Shown: positions 52,223 to 61,554, counted from the first letter of the stretch. The stretch is 64,000 nt of DNA from Cohnella sp. AR92 (GCF_003990975.1 NZ_RZJR01000002.1:407550-471549); one strand, 5' to 3'. Numbers and translations are program-made. Notes: a model not told the origin generated them from the sequence alone.

Positions 52223-53053
52223 TTAACCCTTCAAGCTGCCGGCCGTTAGTCCCTCGATGATTTTTCTCTGCAAGAAAGCGTACAGAATAAGCACCGGCAC
52301 GACGCTGAATACGATTCCCGTGCAGACGAGAGCATAGTTCGTCTGGAACGCGTCGCGGAATTGCACCATTCCCGACGGCAGCGTCCGGAGCGCGTCTTTG
52401 CTGATAAAGAAGAAACTCAGAAGGTATTCGTTCCAATTGCCCAGGAAATTAACGATAAATACGGTAACCAGAGCCGGCACGGTCAGCGGCAGAATGATCT
52501 GGAAGAACATGCGGAATACGTTCATGCCGTCCACGACGGCCGCTTCTTCCAACTCCTGCGGAATGGACTTCATGAAAGCCGAGATCAGCAGAATGCTGAA
52601 CGGCAACGCGCCGGCCGTGTAAGGCAGGAAGAGCGACCAGTGCGTATCCAGAATGCCAAGCTTCTGTACGAGGAGGTACTGGGCAATGAACAGAACGTTG
52701 CCCGGAATCAGCATTCCGATCAATACGAACTGGTAGATCCCGTTGCTCGTCCGTCGGAACTTCATGCGGGTGATCGCGTATGAAGTGGCCGCGGAGAGCA
52801 GAACCCCGACAACGGCGGCGGAGAACGCCAGGTACAAGCTATTGAAAAAGTAAACGTTGATCTTGGCTTTGACCCAGGCTTCCTTGTAATTTCCGAACTC
52901 CCAGGTTTTCGGCAGGCCGAACGGATGGGTCGCAATCTCCGTGTTGTTCACCTTGAGCGAAGAGAACAGAATGAACACGAACGGCAGGAGAATAATGACG
53001 ACATAGGCGATCATGACGATATGAGGGATTGATTTGCGCAGGGTAACCGCCAT
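52223..53053 (-). CDS. Carbohydrate ABC importer permease (MalG/LacG type)
   Basis: The 276-residue inner-membrane subunit has six helices and the EAA loop EEAAVVDGMNVFRMFFQIILPL that contacts the ATPase. It starts exactly where the first permease gene ends (1-base junction), ATG after a weak GGTGG-like site. With the 293-residue permease and the lipoprotein it makes a family-1 sugar importer. No ATPase gene is in the operon; in Bacillota a shared MsmX-type ATPase often serves such systems. Confidence 0.92.
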   Translation of the reverse strand: MAVTLRKSIPHIVMIAYVVIILLPFVFILFSSLKVNNTEIATHPFGLPKTWEFGNYKEAWVKAKINVYFFNSLYLAFSAAVVGVLLSAATSYAITRMKFRRTSNGIYQFVLIGMLIPGNVLFIAQYLLVQKLGILDTHWSLFLPYTAGALPFSILLISAFMKSIPQELEEAAVVDGMNVFRMFFQIILPLTVPALVTVFIVNFLGNWNEYLLSFFFISKDALRTLPSGMVQFRDAFQTNYALVCTGIVFSVVPVLILYAFLQRKIIEGLTAGSLKG

Positions 53054-53934
53054 CAGTATTCCACCTTTTCCTGTCTTCTTACGATAAGAATCTGATAGAG
53101 TGCCGTTAGAATGAGAGCGAATATGAAGATAATGATAGACAATGCGGTTCCGTAGCCGTAATCGCCGAACTTGATGGCCTTATTCACCATGTAGGACGCC
53201 ATAACTTCCGTCGAGCCTACGGGGCCGCCACCCGTCATGACGAGGACGATATCGACGACTCTCAGAGCTCCGGCAATCGAAAGCATGATGACGACGTTAA
53301 TAATCGGCTTGATCAGCGGCACCGTTAGGTACCAGGCCCGTTGCACTCCCGTTGCCCCGTCGATCATGGCCGCTTCGTCGATGTCTCTCGGAATGGACAG
53401 AATAGCCGCCAGAATAAGAACGATATAGAAGCCCATCCATTGCCAAGCGTTCGTAATCAGGATGGACACCAGAGCCCACTTCGTATCGGCAAGGAAGTAA
53501 ATAGGATCCATACCGAACGTTTTCAGGATGTTATTGATAAGACCCACGTCGGGATCGTAAATATATCCCCACAGAATCCCGATGACCGAGGTCGATAGAA
53601 TGGACGGCATGAAGACCGTCGTCTTGTAGAAGCCTTGGAATCTCTTCATTTGGCTGATTAGCAGCGAGAAAACGACGATCAGCGGAACTTGCACGCCGCA
53701 AGAGAAGAGGAGAATGTACACGTTGTTCAAGATCGAATTGCGGAAGTCGGCGTCTTTGAATGCGTTCACGAAGTTATCGAAGCCGATGTAATCCTTCGTG
53801 TTCAGTCCGTTCCAGTTCGTGAAGCCATAATAGACGGAAGTCAGCATTGGGTAGATAAAGAATAGAAAATACAACACGATAGTCGGAACGACGAAAAGCA
53901 AGTACACGTAGGGATTTTTCAGCGTTGTTTTCAT
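53053..53934 (-). CDS. Carbohydrate ABC importer permease (MalF/LacF type)
   Basis: The 293-residue membrane subunit has six helices, beginning YVYLLFVVPTIVLYFLFFIYPM, and the EAA loop DEAAMIDGATGVQRAWYLTVPL. It follows the binding-protein gene after 99 bases containing a stable hairpin. The sugar is not known. Confidence 0.92.
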   Translation of the reverse strand: MKTTLKNPYVYLLFVVPTIVLYFLFFIYPMLTSVYYGFTNWNGLNTKDYIGFDNFVNAFKDADFRNSILNNVYILLFSCGVQVPLIVVFSLLISQMKRFQGFYKTTVFMPSILSTSVIGILWGYIYDPDVGLINNILKTFGMDPIYFLADTKWALVSILITNAWQWMGFYIVLILAAILSIPRDIDEAAMIDGATGVQRAWYLTVPLIKPIINVVIMLSIAGALRVVDIVLVMTGGGPVGSTEVMASYMVNKAIKFGDYGYGTALSIIIFIFALILTALYQILIVRRQEKVEY

Positions 53935-53983
53935 GATTCCTCCCCCGCCGGCATCGGTAGTCGGCGAATCCCTTATTCATATG

Positions 53984-54023
53984 GAGAGGCACCCCCGCGC
54001 TTGGGCGGGCGGTGCCCCCTCTC
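53984..54023 (-). other. Intercistronic stem-loop after the binding-protein gene
   Basis: On the minus strand, AGAGGGGGCACC (around 54010-54022) pairs with GGGGTGCCTCTC (around 53984-53995), with GC-rich inner pairing and no T-run. Hairpins here often protect the upstream message, giving more binding protein than permease. Confidence 0.65.
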
Positions 54024-54033
54024 TTAGGCTTTA

Positions 54034-55458
54034 TTACTTGGCAGCCGCGTTCTCGGCTTCTTGAACCTTCTGAATCGCGTCGCCGACTTCTTGCGGCTTG
54101 GCTTTGCCCGCGATCAGCTTCTGCAGCTGATTCTCGGTTTCCGCATTGACCTTGGATTGAACGATCGAATCGAAGTGCGGGAAGGAAGCGCCGGCGTTCT
54201 TCAGTACGTCAAGCACTTGCTTCACGATCGGATCGGTCACCTTCGCGACGGAATCGTCGCTCAGCTTCATCGAAGGAAGCACGCCGTCTTCGAGCAGGCC
54301 GCGAAGCTGCATCTCGTCGCTGTACATGTTCTTGATAAACGCCTTTACCGCCTTCAGCTCGTTTTCGTTCAGATCGGCAGCGAAGCCGTAGCCTTCGCCG
54401 TAGTTCGCGTTTACGGACGTTTGGTTGGCCTTGCCGTTCGGTACGGCAGGCAGCGGTACGAATGCGACCTTGCCGGCGATCGCCTTGCCTACGGCATCAT
54501 CCTTGAAGGCGGAGGAGCGCCAGGAACCGTCGAACATCATGCCCGCTTTGCCGGCAACGAAGTCGTTAAGCATGTCGGCGTACTCTTTGCCGAGCTCGCC
54601 CTTCGTGAAGTAGCCTTTGCTCTCCCAATCGGAGATGATTTGGTAAGCGGCAACGACGTCCGGGGAATTCCACTTCGTCTCGCCCGTGATAAAGCCCGAG
54701 CTCGTGCCTTCTCCGGCAACGCGGCCGATCAGCGTATTGACGAGCATGTTGCCGACCCATGCCGCTTTGTTGCCGGTCGCGAACGGAGTGATCTTCTTCG
54801 CCTTCAGCGTATCCGCGGCTTTGATCAGGTCATCCCAGGTAGTCGGCGGGTTAAGGCCGTTCTGCTGGAAGATCTCCGTGTTATAGAAGATGCCTTCCGT
54901 ATTGCCGCCGATCGGCAAGCCGTACACTTTGCCGTCTACGGAGAACGGATCAAGAACGCCGCTCAGGAATTTGTCCTTTAAACCCAGATCTTCGAGAATC
55001 GGCGTCAGATCCAGCATTCGGCCGGCGCTTGCATACTTCTGCGTGTCGCCCGCTCCGCCGAATACGTCAAAGATAATAGGAGGGTTGCCCGCCGCCATCT
55101 CGGCCGGAAGCTTCGTAAAGCGGTTTACCGAGTCTTGCACGCCATCGAGCTCGATCTTGAGGCCCGGAACTTCTCCTTCCGTTTTCTTGACGACATCGTC
55201 AAGAATCGCCTTGCGGAACTTCTGAGCGTCTGTAATCTGGATGTGCCGAAGGGATACCGTGAAGTTCTCGACCTTCTCCGGGGAAGCCGATTCCGAAGCT
55301 GGGGCGGAAGCGGAAGCCGAAGGACTTGGACTAGCGCTTGCGCTCGGGCTCTCGCTAGCGGACGGAGACGACGTGTTGTTGTCGTTGTTGCCGCAAGCGG
55401 CGAGGAACGCGGACATTGCGACCGATAATGCCAAGACGGATACCAGTTTCTTTTGCAC
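54034..55458 (-). CDS. Sugar-binding lipoprotein of ABC importer
   Basis: The 474-residue family-1 extracellular solute-binding protein is tethered by lipid. The signal peptide MQKKLVSVLALSVAMSAFLAAC ends with the lipobox LAAC (Cys22), followed by a Ser/Pro/Ala-rich linker (about residues 28-60) and the two-lobed domain (DVFGGAGDTQKYASAGRMLDL, GKAGMMFDGSW). It starts at GTG after GGAGGG. No solute can be deduced. It is first in the operon; YesMN-type regulators usually control such importers, and one pair is at 61.6-64 kb. Confidence 0.93.
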   Translation of the reverse strand: MQKKLVSVLALSVAMSAFLAACGNNDNNTSSPSASESPSASASPSPSASASAPASESASPEKVENFTVSLRHIQITDAQKFRKAILDDVVKKTEGEVPGLKIELDGVQDSVNRFTKLPAEMAAGNPPIIFDVFGGAGDTQKYASAGRMLDLTPILEDLGLKDKFLSGVLDPFSVDGKVYGLPIGGNTEGIFYNTEIFQQNGLNPPTTWDDLIKAADTLKAKKITPFATGNKAAWVGNMLVNTLIGRVAGEGTSSGFITGETKWNSPDVVAAYQIISDWESKGYFTKGELGKEYADMLNDFVAGKAGMMFDGSWRSSAFKDDAVGKAIAGKVAFVPLPAVPNGKANQTSVNANYGEGYGFAADLNENELKAVKAFIKNMYSDEMQLRGLLEDGVLPSMKLSDDSVAKVTDPIVKQVLDVLKNAGASFPHFDSIVQSKVNAETENQLQKLIAGKAKPQEVGDAIQKVQEAENAAAK

Positions 55459-55604
55459 TCTTAAGACCCTCCTATTTGGTTGTCGTTGATTGGTTACACC
55501 CTTATTGTAAGGTCAAATTCTCTAGTCGTAAGGGCCTCATTCCCCTAAAATAGGGATACAATTATCTTGCAATTTCCGGAATTAAGCCCTATGTACGATG
55601 GGAA

Positions 55605-55651
55605 ATAAAAAACGGACGCCCCATTCTTCGATTCAAGAATTGGGGCATCCG
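55605..55651 (-). terminator. Terminator of the capA-gdpD-FAH unit
   Basis: Minus-strand CGGATGCCCCAATTCTT pairs with AAGAATGGGGCGTCCG with two mismatches, followed by TTTTTT. It lies 28 bases past the FAH-gene stop codon. Confidence 0.88.
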
Positions 55652-55678
55652 CATGGGATGATGGCTCGTATACGTCCG

Positions 55679-56311
55679 TTATTTCGACAGCACGACCTCG
55701 GCGCTTCCTACCTTTTGTTCATTCCAAGTCAGCGTAAGGACATCCCCGTTGCTGACCGCGCCGACACCGGCCGGCGTCCCCGTAAACAACAGGTCGCCTG
55801 CGCCGATCCCATAATTGGCGGCCACGAAGTCGGCGAGCTGGCGAATGCCGAACACCATGTCGCGGATATCCGCCCGTTGGACTTCCTTCCCGTTGATATC
55901 GAGGGCGAAAGGCTTCTCCGCGATGGCTTCCGTTCCCGGATAGGCCTTCCATTCGCCAAGGCCGGCGGAATTGCGGAAGCCCTTGGCCGGGAGCCAGGGG
56001 TAGCCCTTGGCCTTGATGACGTCTTGAACGTCCCGGAGCGTGAAGTCCAGGCCGATCGTGAAGTGGGATATCGCTTCGTCCAAGTCATCGCCGGGCTCGT
56101 ACGACTTGGAGAACAATAGAACGAGCTCCGCTTCATAGTGAACCGAGCCTTGCGTGCCCGTCAGCTCCACTTGGTTCTTCCAGGAGACGGCCGCATGATT
56201 CGGCTTGGTGAAGATCATCGGGCTCTCCGGCACGGCGTTGCCAAGCTCGGCGGCGTGCAGGCGATAATTGCGTCCTACGCAGTAAATGTTGCGAATCTCG
56301 GGGATTGTCAT
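55679..56311 (-). CDS. Fumarylacetoacetate hydrolase family protein
   Basis: The 210-residue protein contains only the FAH catalytic domain: IYCVGRNYRLHAAELG, FTKPNHAAV, metal ligands in SVHYEAELVLLF and TIGLDFTLRDVQ, and LLFTGTPAGVGAVSNGD. Family members are C-C hydrolases, decarboxylases or isomerases of beta-keto acids and oxaloacetate; the substrate here is unknown. The ATG overlaps the GDPD gene stop by four bases. Confidence 0.88.
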   Translation of the reverse strand: MTIPEIRNIYCVGRNYRLHAAELGNAVPESPMIFTKPNHAAVSWKNQVELTGTQGSVHYEAELVLLFSKSYEPGDDLDEAISHFTIGLDFTLRDVQDVIKAKGYPWLPAKGFRNSAGLGEWKAYPGTEAIAEKPFALDINGKEVQRADIRDMVFGIRQLADFVAANYGIGAGDLLFTGTPAGVGAVSNGDVLTLTWNEQKVGSAEVVLSK

Positions 56312-57075
56312 GTTTCATTCCGTCCTTCCTTTACGGCTATCAGCCATCGATCGGGATAATTCGTACAGATATGCAACGGCTCGGGGAGCGTGACAAGCCG
56401 GTCGAACTCCGCGGGCTCATTGACGGTCCATGCCATCACTTGGATTCCGGCCGCGATCGCTTCCTTCAGATTGTCTATCTTGATGGAAGAGTACTCGACG
56501 GACAGGAACGATATCTTCAAGGTGCGGAGCTTCTCGATGAGCTTCCGGTTAAGCTTCTTCTTCGTGATCCAGCCCACGGGAAGCTCCGGAGCCGCCCTTC
56601 TCGAAGCTTCCAGGAGAGAAAGCTCGAAAGAGGTAATGATCGTATCCTTCTCGAGCCCGAGCCGGCGAACGACTTCCGCCGTCTTGCGGGCAAGAAGCTC
56701 CTCGTCGTTCGTTCCTTCCTTCAACTCGATATTCAGCTTGCAGCGGCCGCCAAGAAGAGACAACACCTGCTCCAGCGTAGGCACCGATTCTCCCGCGAAG
56801 GAAGGATGGAACCAGCTTCCCGCATCAAGCTTGGAGAGCTCGGCGGCGGTATAATCCCTGACGCGCCCCTTGCCGTTAGTCGTTCGCTTCAGCTTCGAGT
56901 CGTGTATGACGACGGGAATCTCGTCCTTGCTGAGGTGGACATCCATCTCGACGGTATGTACGAAAGGCTCGCCTGCGGCCATTCGGAAAGCCGCCAGCGT
57001 ATTCTCGGGCGCATTGCCGGACCACCCTCTGTGCGCTACGCACGGGTGCAGACGCGCACGCTCGTTATTCGTCAT
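56308..57075 (-). CDS. Glycerophosphodiester phosphodiesterase
   Basis: The 255-residue GDPD hydrolyses glycerophosphodiesters to glycerol-3-phosphate and an alcohol. The catalytic residues are HPCVAHRGWSGNAPENTLAAF (first His, Arg, Glu), VEMDVHLSKDEIPVVIHD (Glu, Asp, second His) and LNIELKEG (metal Glu). There is no signal peptide, so it is cytosolic. It lies between capA (25 bases upstream) and the FAH gene. Confidence 0.92.
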   Translation of the reverse strand: MTNNERARLHPCVAHRGWSGNAPENTLAAFRMAAGEPFVHTVEMDVHLSKDEIPVVIHDSKLKRTTNGKGRVRDYTAAELSKLDAGSWFHPSFAGESVPTLEQVLSLLGGRCKLNIELKEGTNDEELLARKTAEVVRRLGLEKDTIITSFELSLLEASRRAAPELPVGWITKKKLNRKLIEKLRTLKISFLSVEYSSIKIDNLKEAIAAGIQVMAWTVNEPAEFDRLVTLPEPLHICTNYPDRWLIAVKEGRNET

Positions 57076-57100
57076 GTTTCTCCCTCGCTTCGCGGGTCAT

Positions 57101-58351
57101 TTAAGGAGAGGTCGTCCCGGCCGCCGGAACAAGGTTCCCATCCGCGTCAAGCGCTACCCCATAGGGAAGCGACAGATCCGACAGCCTGGCGAGCAGGTCG
57201 CTGCCTTCGTCAGCCGCCATCGGCGCCGGTTGAGCGTTGGTTGACAGCATAGGGTTGAATTTCAAGCGGCATTCCCCCTGCTTCGTGCACGCTGCCTGGA
57301 GCACTCCGGTCTCTTGCGTCAAGCGGTCTCCCGCCGTCGTGAAGACGAAGTTGCCCAGGCTGTAGGCAATCCACTTGCCCTTGTACGTCTCGAAGCCTTG
57401 AAGAACATGGGGATGGCTGCCGATGACCAGATCGGCTCCCGCGTCTATGAATTCGTGGCCTACCGAAGTTTGCAGGCCGATTGGCTTCTGCACCTTCTCT
57501 TTGCCCCAATGCACCATCACGACCACGATATCCGCCAGTTCCTTGGCATCCTTGATGGCTTGCACCGCCCGGGTCGTGCTATACGTCTCGGCCACTCCCG
57601 GGTGATTCTTGTCCGCCTTCCACTCGGTTACCGGAACGACATTCGTCACTCCGATGTATGCGACGCGGATTCCGTTATGCTCGAAATAGGCAGCCGTATA
57701 GGCCTCAGTAGCATCGTTGCCCGATCCGACGTGATCGATTCCCGCGTCGTCGAGGTAATCCATCGTATCGCTCAAGCCTTCCCAACCCTGGTCCAGACTA
57801 TGATTGTTGGCAAGAGTCAGCAGATCGATACCGGCGTTCTTCACTCCTTGAAGCGAGTCCGGGTGCCCCTTGAATACGAAGCTCTTATTCTCGGCGGGAG
57901 TTCCCCGCAGCGTGATCGGGTTCTCCAGATTGCCGGCCGCGACATCCGCTGTCTGAAGCAGATCGGACGACTTAAGAAAAGGATACTCCGCTCCGTTCTT
58001 GACGATGTACTCTTCCACTCGGGCTCCCAGCAGGATATCCCCTACGAAGGCAAGATTAACGATTGGATCGTCGCTCCCCGTTTCCAAAGGAGCGGCCGCT
58101 TCTTCATCCCCCGGCTCCCCGCTCGGCGCCGGCGATGCCGGATCCGACGACTGCTCCGGATTCCGGGTCGCGGACGCCTCTGTTTCGACCGGCGATTGCA
58201 ACGCCTGCTCCCCATCCTTGTCGTCCATCCAATGATAGACAAGAAGAGAGCCTGCCCCAAGGATCGCTGCAAGCATTACGACATTCAAACCGAGAAGAAT
58301 GCGGGCGCGTTTGCGATTCTTTCGGCGGCTTTGCATGCGAGAATAGGTCAT
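57101..58351 (-). CDS. CapA-family metallophosphoesterase-like protein
   Basis: The membrane-anchored 416-residue protein starts at ATG 58351 after GGGAGGG. It has a basic start (SRRKNRKRAR), one helix (ILLGLNVVMLAAILGAGSLLVY), a low-complexity linker (about 50 residues, Glu/Ala/Ser-rich) and a CapA/PgsA domain: LAFVGDILLGARVEEYI, GNLENPITLRGTP, LTLANNHSLDQGWEGL, VVMVHWGKEK and VIGSHPHVLQG. Family members take part in poly-gamma-glutamate synthesis or anchoring, but no pgsBC is present, so the role is open. Confidence 0.9.
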   Translation of the reverse strand: MTYSRMQSRRKNRKRARILLGLNVVMLAAILGAGSLLVYHWMDDKDGEQALQSPVETEASATRNPEQSSDPASPAPSGEPGDEEAAAPLETGSDDPIVNLAFVGDILLGARVEEYIVKNGAEYPFLKSSDLLQTADVAAGNLENPITLRGTPAENKSFVFKGHPDSLQGVKNAGIDLLTLANNHSLDQGWEGLSDTMDYLDDAGIDHVGSGNDATEAYTAAYFEHNGIRVAYIGVTNVVPVTEWKADKNHPGVAETYSTTRAVQAIKDAKELADIVVVMVHWGKEKVQKPIGLQTSVGHEFIDAGADLVIGSHPHVLQGFETYKGKWIAYSLGNFVFTTAGDRLTQETGVLQAACTKQGECRLKFNPMLSTNAQPAPMAADEGSDLLARLSDLSLPYGVALDADGNLVPAAGTTSP

Positions 58352-58607
58352 TGCGCGCGATCCCTCCCTATCCATTTCCTGCCCGTAATTATAGCATAAG
58401 CCAGCCTGGAACACATGCCGGAAATGTCGAAAGACCATTCCGCGGAACGACAATAACCGATATCCTCTTTAATCTCGAATGCCGCTCTCGACAGCTTCCT
58501 ATTTTTACCACTTATGTCCGGTTAAAAAATCCTTTTCTTCATCGCCATTTACAGTACCTTATCCCAGGCGCTCAGGGCTGCGAAATCTAGTAATATCCAT
58601 TTTCATA

Positions 58608-58636
58608 TTGATACGAGAACATATGTTTGGTATAAT
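58608..58636 (+). promoter_or_regulatory. Promoter with LexA-box-like spacer for the IS1595-like gene
   Basis: TTGATA (58608-58613), a 17-nt spacer and a perfect TATAAT (58631-58636) form a strong promoter. The spacer contains AGAACATATGTTTG (58616-58629), matching the Bacillus SOS box CGAAC-N4-GTTCG at all but two positions, with the common ATAT centre. LexA bound there would block the promoter. The rest of the gap to capA (58352-58607) shows no gene. Confidence 0.65.
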
Positions 58637-58671
58637 TGGGAAAAGAGAACCAGTCGGAGGAGGTACGATAA

Positions 58672-59613
58672 ATGCTCGATGACGCTGCGGCTTTCGAGGA
58701 GTTCAAGAAGCGATTCTCTTCCGAACAGGCCTGCGCGGAGGCGCTTTTCTTAGCTCGGTGGCCAACCGGGTTCCGCTGCCCGCAATGCGGCCACTCTCGT
58801 TGCTATGAGATTCGGACTCGCCGTCTCCCTCTTTACGAATGCAGCTCTTGCCGGCGCCAGACGTCTATCATTGCGGGCACGATCCTCGAGGGGAGCTCCA
58901 CGTCTCTCTCCCGCTGGTTCCAAGCCATCTACCTGCTCTCGCAGCCGGCCGGCATCTCCTCCGTGGATCTTTGCCATCTGATCGGGGTTACCTACAAGAC
59001 CGCCTGGCTGATGAGCCACAAGATTCGGCATGCCATGTCCGCTGAGATCGAAAGTCTCGTTCTGGCCGGCACGCTCCGGATCGAGCACTTCGAATATGGT
59101 TCCGTCTATTATCCGGATGCCTGTCACCCCCTACTTCTCGCTGGAGCAATAAACGAACAGAATGAGGCCGAGCAGATTCGCATCGTTCAACCTTCGCCCG
59201 AACATATCGACGACGCGTCCAGGCGAATCCTGAAAGAGGGCTGGCGCGCCTGCCAGCAAGCGTGCACGATTGGCGAGAACGTTACATACATTCAAAAAGC
59301 GGCCAGATCGCTTCCGTCCATGCACGCTCACAAAATCCGCAGCCGCAGGTGGCTTAACCGAACCTTTTGCGGAATTAGGGCGAAGCATCTTCAAGCATAT
59401 CTCAACGAATACTGCTTCCGCGCGAATCGGATTTCCAGAGGCGTCTGCGATATCGATTCGTTATTTTGCCGCGTTTTTGCGCAGTGCGCAGCAGTCCAAA
59501 CCATTCCCTATCCTGTTCTAACCCGTGACAAGCCCGTCCTTCAACCGCCATGGAGAAAACTCAGCAGCAAAGCCAAGTGGAGGGGGCGCTGGCTTACTTT
59601 GAGGTCTGCCTGA
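58672..59613 (+). CDS. IS1595/ISXO2-like transposase-derived protein lacking DDE residues
   Basis: The 313-residue protein starts with a strong ribosome site (GGAGGAGG). Residues about 10-100 match the N-terminal half of IS1595-type transposases: FLARWPTGFRCPQCGHSRCYEI and LYECSSCRRQTSIIAGTILE (zinc ribbon), then LSRWFQAIYLLSQPAGISSVDLCHLIGVTYKTAWLMSHKIRHAM. In true transposases a VEVDETY-type motif follows; here it reads LRIEHFEYGS. The later acidic residues are also not visible, although LQAYLNEYCFRANR keeps the family ending. No terminal inverted repeats were seen. It looks like an intact, domesticated DNA-binding protein. Confidence 0.75.
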   Translation: MLDDAAAFEEFKKRFSSEQACAEALFLARWPTGFRCPQCGHSRCYEIRTRRLPLYECSSCRRQTSIIAGTILEGSSTSLSRWFQAIYLLSQPAGISSVDLCHLIGVTYKTAWLMSHKIRHAMSAEIESLVLAGTLRIEHFEYGSVYYPDACHPLLLAGAINEQNEAEQIRIVQPSPEHIDDASRRILKEGWRACQQACTIGENVTYIQKAARSLPSMHAHKIRSRRWLNRTFCGIRAKHLQAYLNEYCFRANRISRGVCDIDSLFCRVFAQCAAVQTIPYPVLTRDKPVLQPPWRKLSSKAKWRGRWLTLRSA

Positions 59614-59898
59614 TTCCCGCTCCCCTTACTTTGGCCTGCTCGTCCCGAAGATCAAATACGCAGTCCTCCAGAATAACACCTTTTGAGGCGAACAGCCTTC
59701 TCCGGGCCTAACAGCTCCCAATACGAACCTCCACTCTCTTCGTCAAGCTTCTCCCACTTTGCTTGATTCTGCTAAGTCTCAACCCCCCTTCTTGTTTCCG
59801 TCAAGCACCGTCAACCGTTCCTGAGCGGGAGGGATAAGGTACTGTATTTGGGCTTTGTTATAAGAGACTTTTTAACGGGGAGATGCGTCGCGAAGGAA
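59614..59898. other. Non-coding stretch with no recognised feature
   Basis: This 285-base stretch after the IS1595-like gene shows no ORF with a ribosome site, no clear hairpin and no copy of the repeats seen elsewhere. I could not find a right-end inverted repeat matching the left flank of the IS-like gene. Confidence 0.5.
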
Positions 59899-59900
59899 AA

Positions 59901-59933
59901 ACAAAAAAGCCGGACGACAAATGTCATCCGGCT
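59901..59933 (-). terminator. Terminator of the yesMN-nagZ unit
   Basis: Minus-strand AGCCGGATGAC pairs with GTCGTCCGGCT over an ATTT loop (one wobble), followed by TTTTTTG. It lies about 40 bases past the nagZ stop codon. Confidence 0.88.
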
Positions 59934-59970
59934 AGGACATGCGCGCAAGAATGGAGATGGAAGCGATTGA

Positions 59971-61554
59971 TTAGTTCGTGCGAGTATAAGACCCAACGGT
60001 GATCGGGAGCCGGCCTTGGGCGGGAAGCCTGCCCGACAGGACGCCGGCGAGAGCGTTCATCATGGTCGGCTTGTTCTCGTAGGTACAGATGTAGAGAGGA
60101 ACATCCGGAACCTCCAGAAGGTCGTAAGGCGTCCGGGTTGCTACGAGACCGAAGATGCGGTTCGGAAGCTCGGACAAACGGCGGATCAGCTCCGTTTGAG
60201 GCTTGGAGAAACCGGCGTCATAGGAGGCGAAGAGGATGATATCCGCTTGCTCGGCAGCTTGCACGACCGACAAGCTCTCCTCCTCGTCCGGATACAGCCC
60301 CACTCGAAGCTCGTTAACGGAGTACCCCTCCGTCCGCAAGGCGGCGCCGAGAGTTCTCTCCTGCTCGATAACCTCTACTACCTCCGTGCCGACCCTGGCT
60401 TCGGCCCAGACGGTCAGCAAATTCGCGGATCGCGGCAAAGGAAGCCGTTCGCCGCCCTTGACGACCGTGACCGCCGCTTCGCTGATCCGCTTAGCGATCT
60501 CTTCCGCTTTCTCCCTGTTGGATGCGGCCGGAAGCTCATCCGTTAACAAGCCTCTTGCCTGCTTGAGCTTCCAGATTCGCTCAACCGCTTCGTTGATGCG
60601 GGATTCCGGAATTTCTCCGGCGAGAACGGCATCGTAGACCGCCTCGACGGCAGCGATCTGGCGATCCAATCGATGGCTGACCAGGATGAGGTCCGCTCCT
60701 CCTTTGACGGCTTTGACCGCGCCGCGGGCGACGCCGATCGTCTCGGAGATGGCATTCATCTCCAAGCAGTCGGTCACGACGACACCTTCGAAGCCAAGCT
60801 GCTCGCGAAGAAGCCCGGTCAGGATTCGCTTGGATAACGTAGCGGGAACATCGTCCGGTTCATAAGCCGGGAAGACGACGTGGGCCGTCATGATGGCATC
60901 TACGCCGGAGGCGATCGCCGCGCGGAAAGGAACCAGCTCGATGGAATCCAGGCGTTCGCGGCCGTGCGGAACGACCGGGAGCTCATGGTGGGAGTCGGCA
61001 TCGGTATCGCCATGGCCGGGAAAATGCTTGGCGACGGCAGCGACGCCGCTAGCCTGGTAGCCCTTGAGCGCCGCGACGCCTAATGCGGCGACGCTCTCCG
61101 GATGCTCCCCGTAGGAGCGGACTCCGATGACCGGATTCGACGGATTGTTGTTCACGTCGAGGCATGGAGCGAAGTTCATGTTGAGGCCGATCTCGCGAAG
61201 CTCGGCACCGGACAGGCTCGCCGCTTCGTATGCCCATTCGGGCTGACCGGCCGCGCCGATCGCCATGGCGCCCGGCATGACCGTCACGCCTTCCTCCAGC
61301 CGGACAACCATCCCTCCCTCCTGATCGATGGAGATGAACAGGGGGTACTTGGCTAACCGCTGAAGGGAAGCAGACAGCTCCGCCACTTGCGCGGCATCGC
61401 GCATATTGCGGCGGAAATAAACGATGCCGCCTAACGAGAACTCTTCGATAAGTCTGCGAATGCCTTCCGTCGGTTCATGGCCGTCGAATCCGCAGATGAA
61501 CAATTGACCTACTTTCTCTCGCAAGCTAAGGGTATTCCAAGCGACGTGCGTCAT
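59971..61554 (-). CDS. nagZ: GH3 beta-N-acetylglucosaminidase (NagZ-like)
   Basis: The 527-residue glycoside hydrolase family 3 enzyme has SIDQEGGMVVRL, the NagZ signature KHFPGHGDTDADSHHELP whose last histidines include the acid/base, and the nucleophile in GVVVTDCLEMNAI. A second C-terminal domain of about 180 residues follows, as in Bacillus NagZ (YbbD). No signal peptide is visible, so it is probably cytosolic and releases GlcNAc from muropeptides or from imported N-acetyl-hexosaminides. It lies 44 bases after yesN, GGAGAGGAG ribosome site, probably in the same transcript. Confidence 0.92.
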   Translation of the reverse strand: MTHVAWNTLSLREKVGQLFICGFDGHEPTEGIRRLIEEFSLGGIVYFRRNMRDAAQVAELSASLQRLAKYPLFISIDQEGGMVVRLEEGVTVMPGAMAIGAAGQPEWAYEAASLSGAELREIGLNMNFAPCLDVNNNPSNPVIGVRSYGEHPESVAALGVAALKGYQASGVAAVAKHFPGHGDTDADSHHELPVVPHGRERLDSIELVPFRAAIASGVDAIMTAHVVFPAYEPDDVPATLSKRILTGLLREQLGFEGVVVTDCLEMNAISETIGVARGAVKAVKGGADLILVSHRLDRQIAAVEAVYDAVLAGEIPESRINEAVERIWKLKQARGLLTDELPAASNREKAEEIAKRISEAAVTVVKGGERLPLPRSANLLTVWAEARVGTEVVEVIEQERTLGAALRTEGYSVNELRVGLYPDEEESLSVVQAAEQADIILFASYDAGFSKPQTELIRRLSELPNRIFGLVATRTPYDLLEVPDVPLYICTYENKPTMMNALAGVLSGRLPAQGRLPITVGSYTRTN

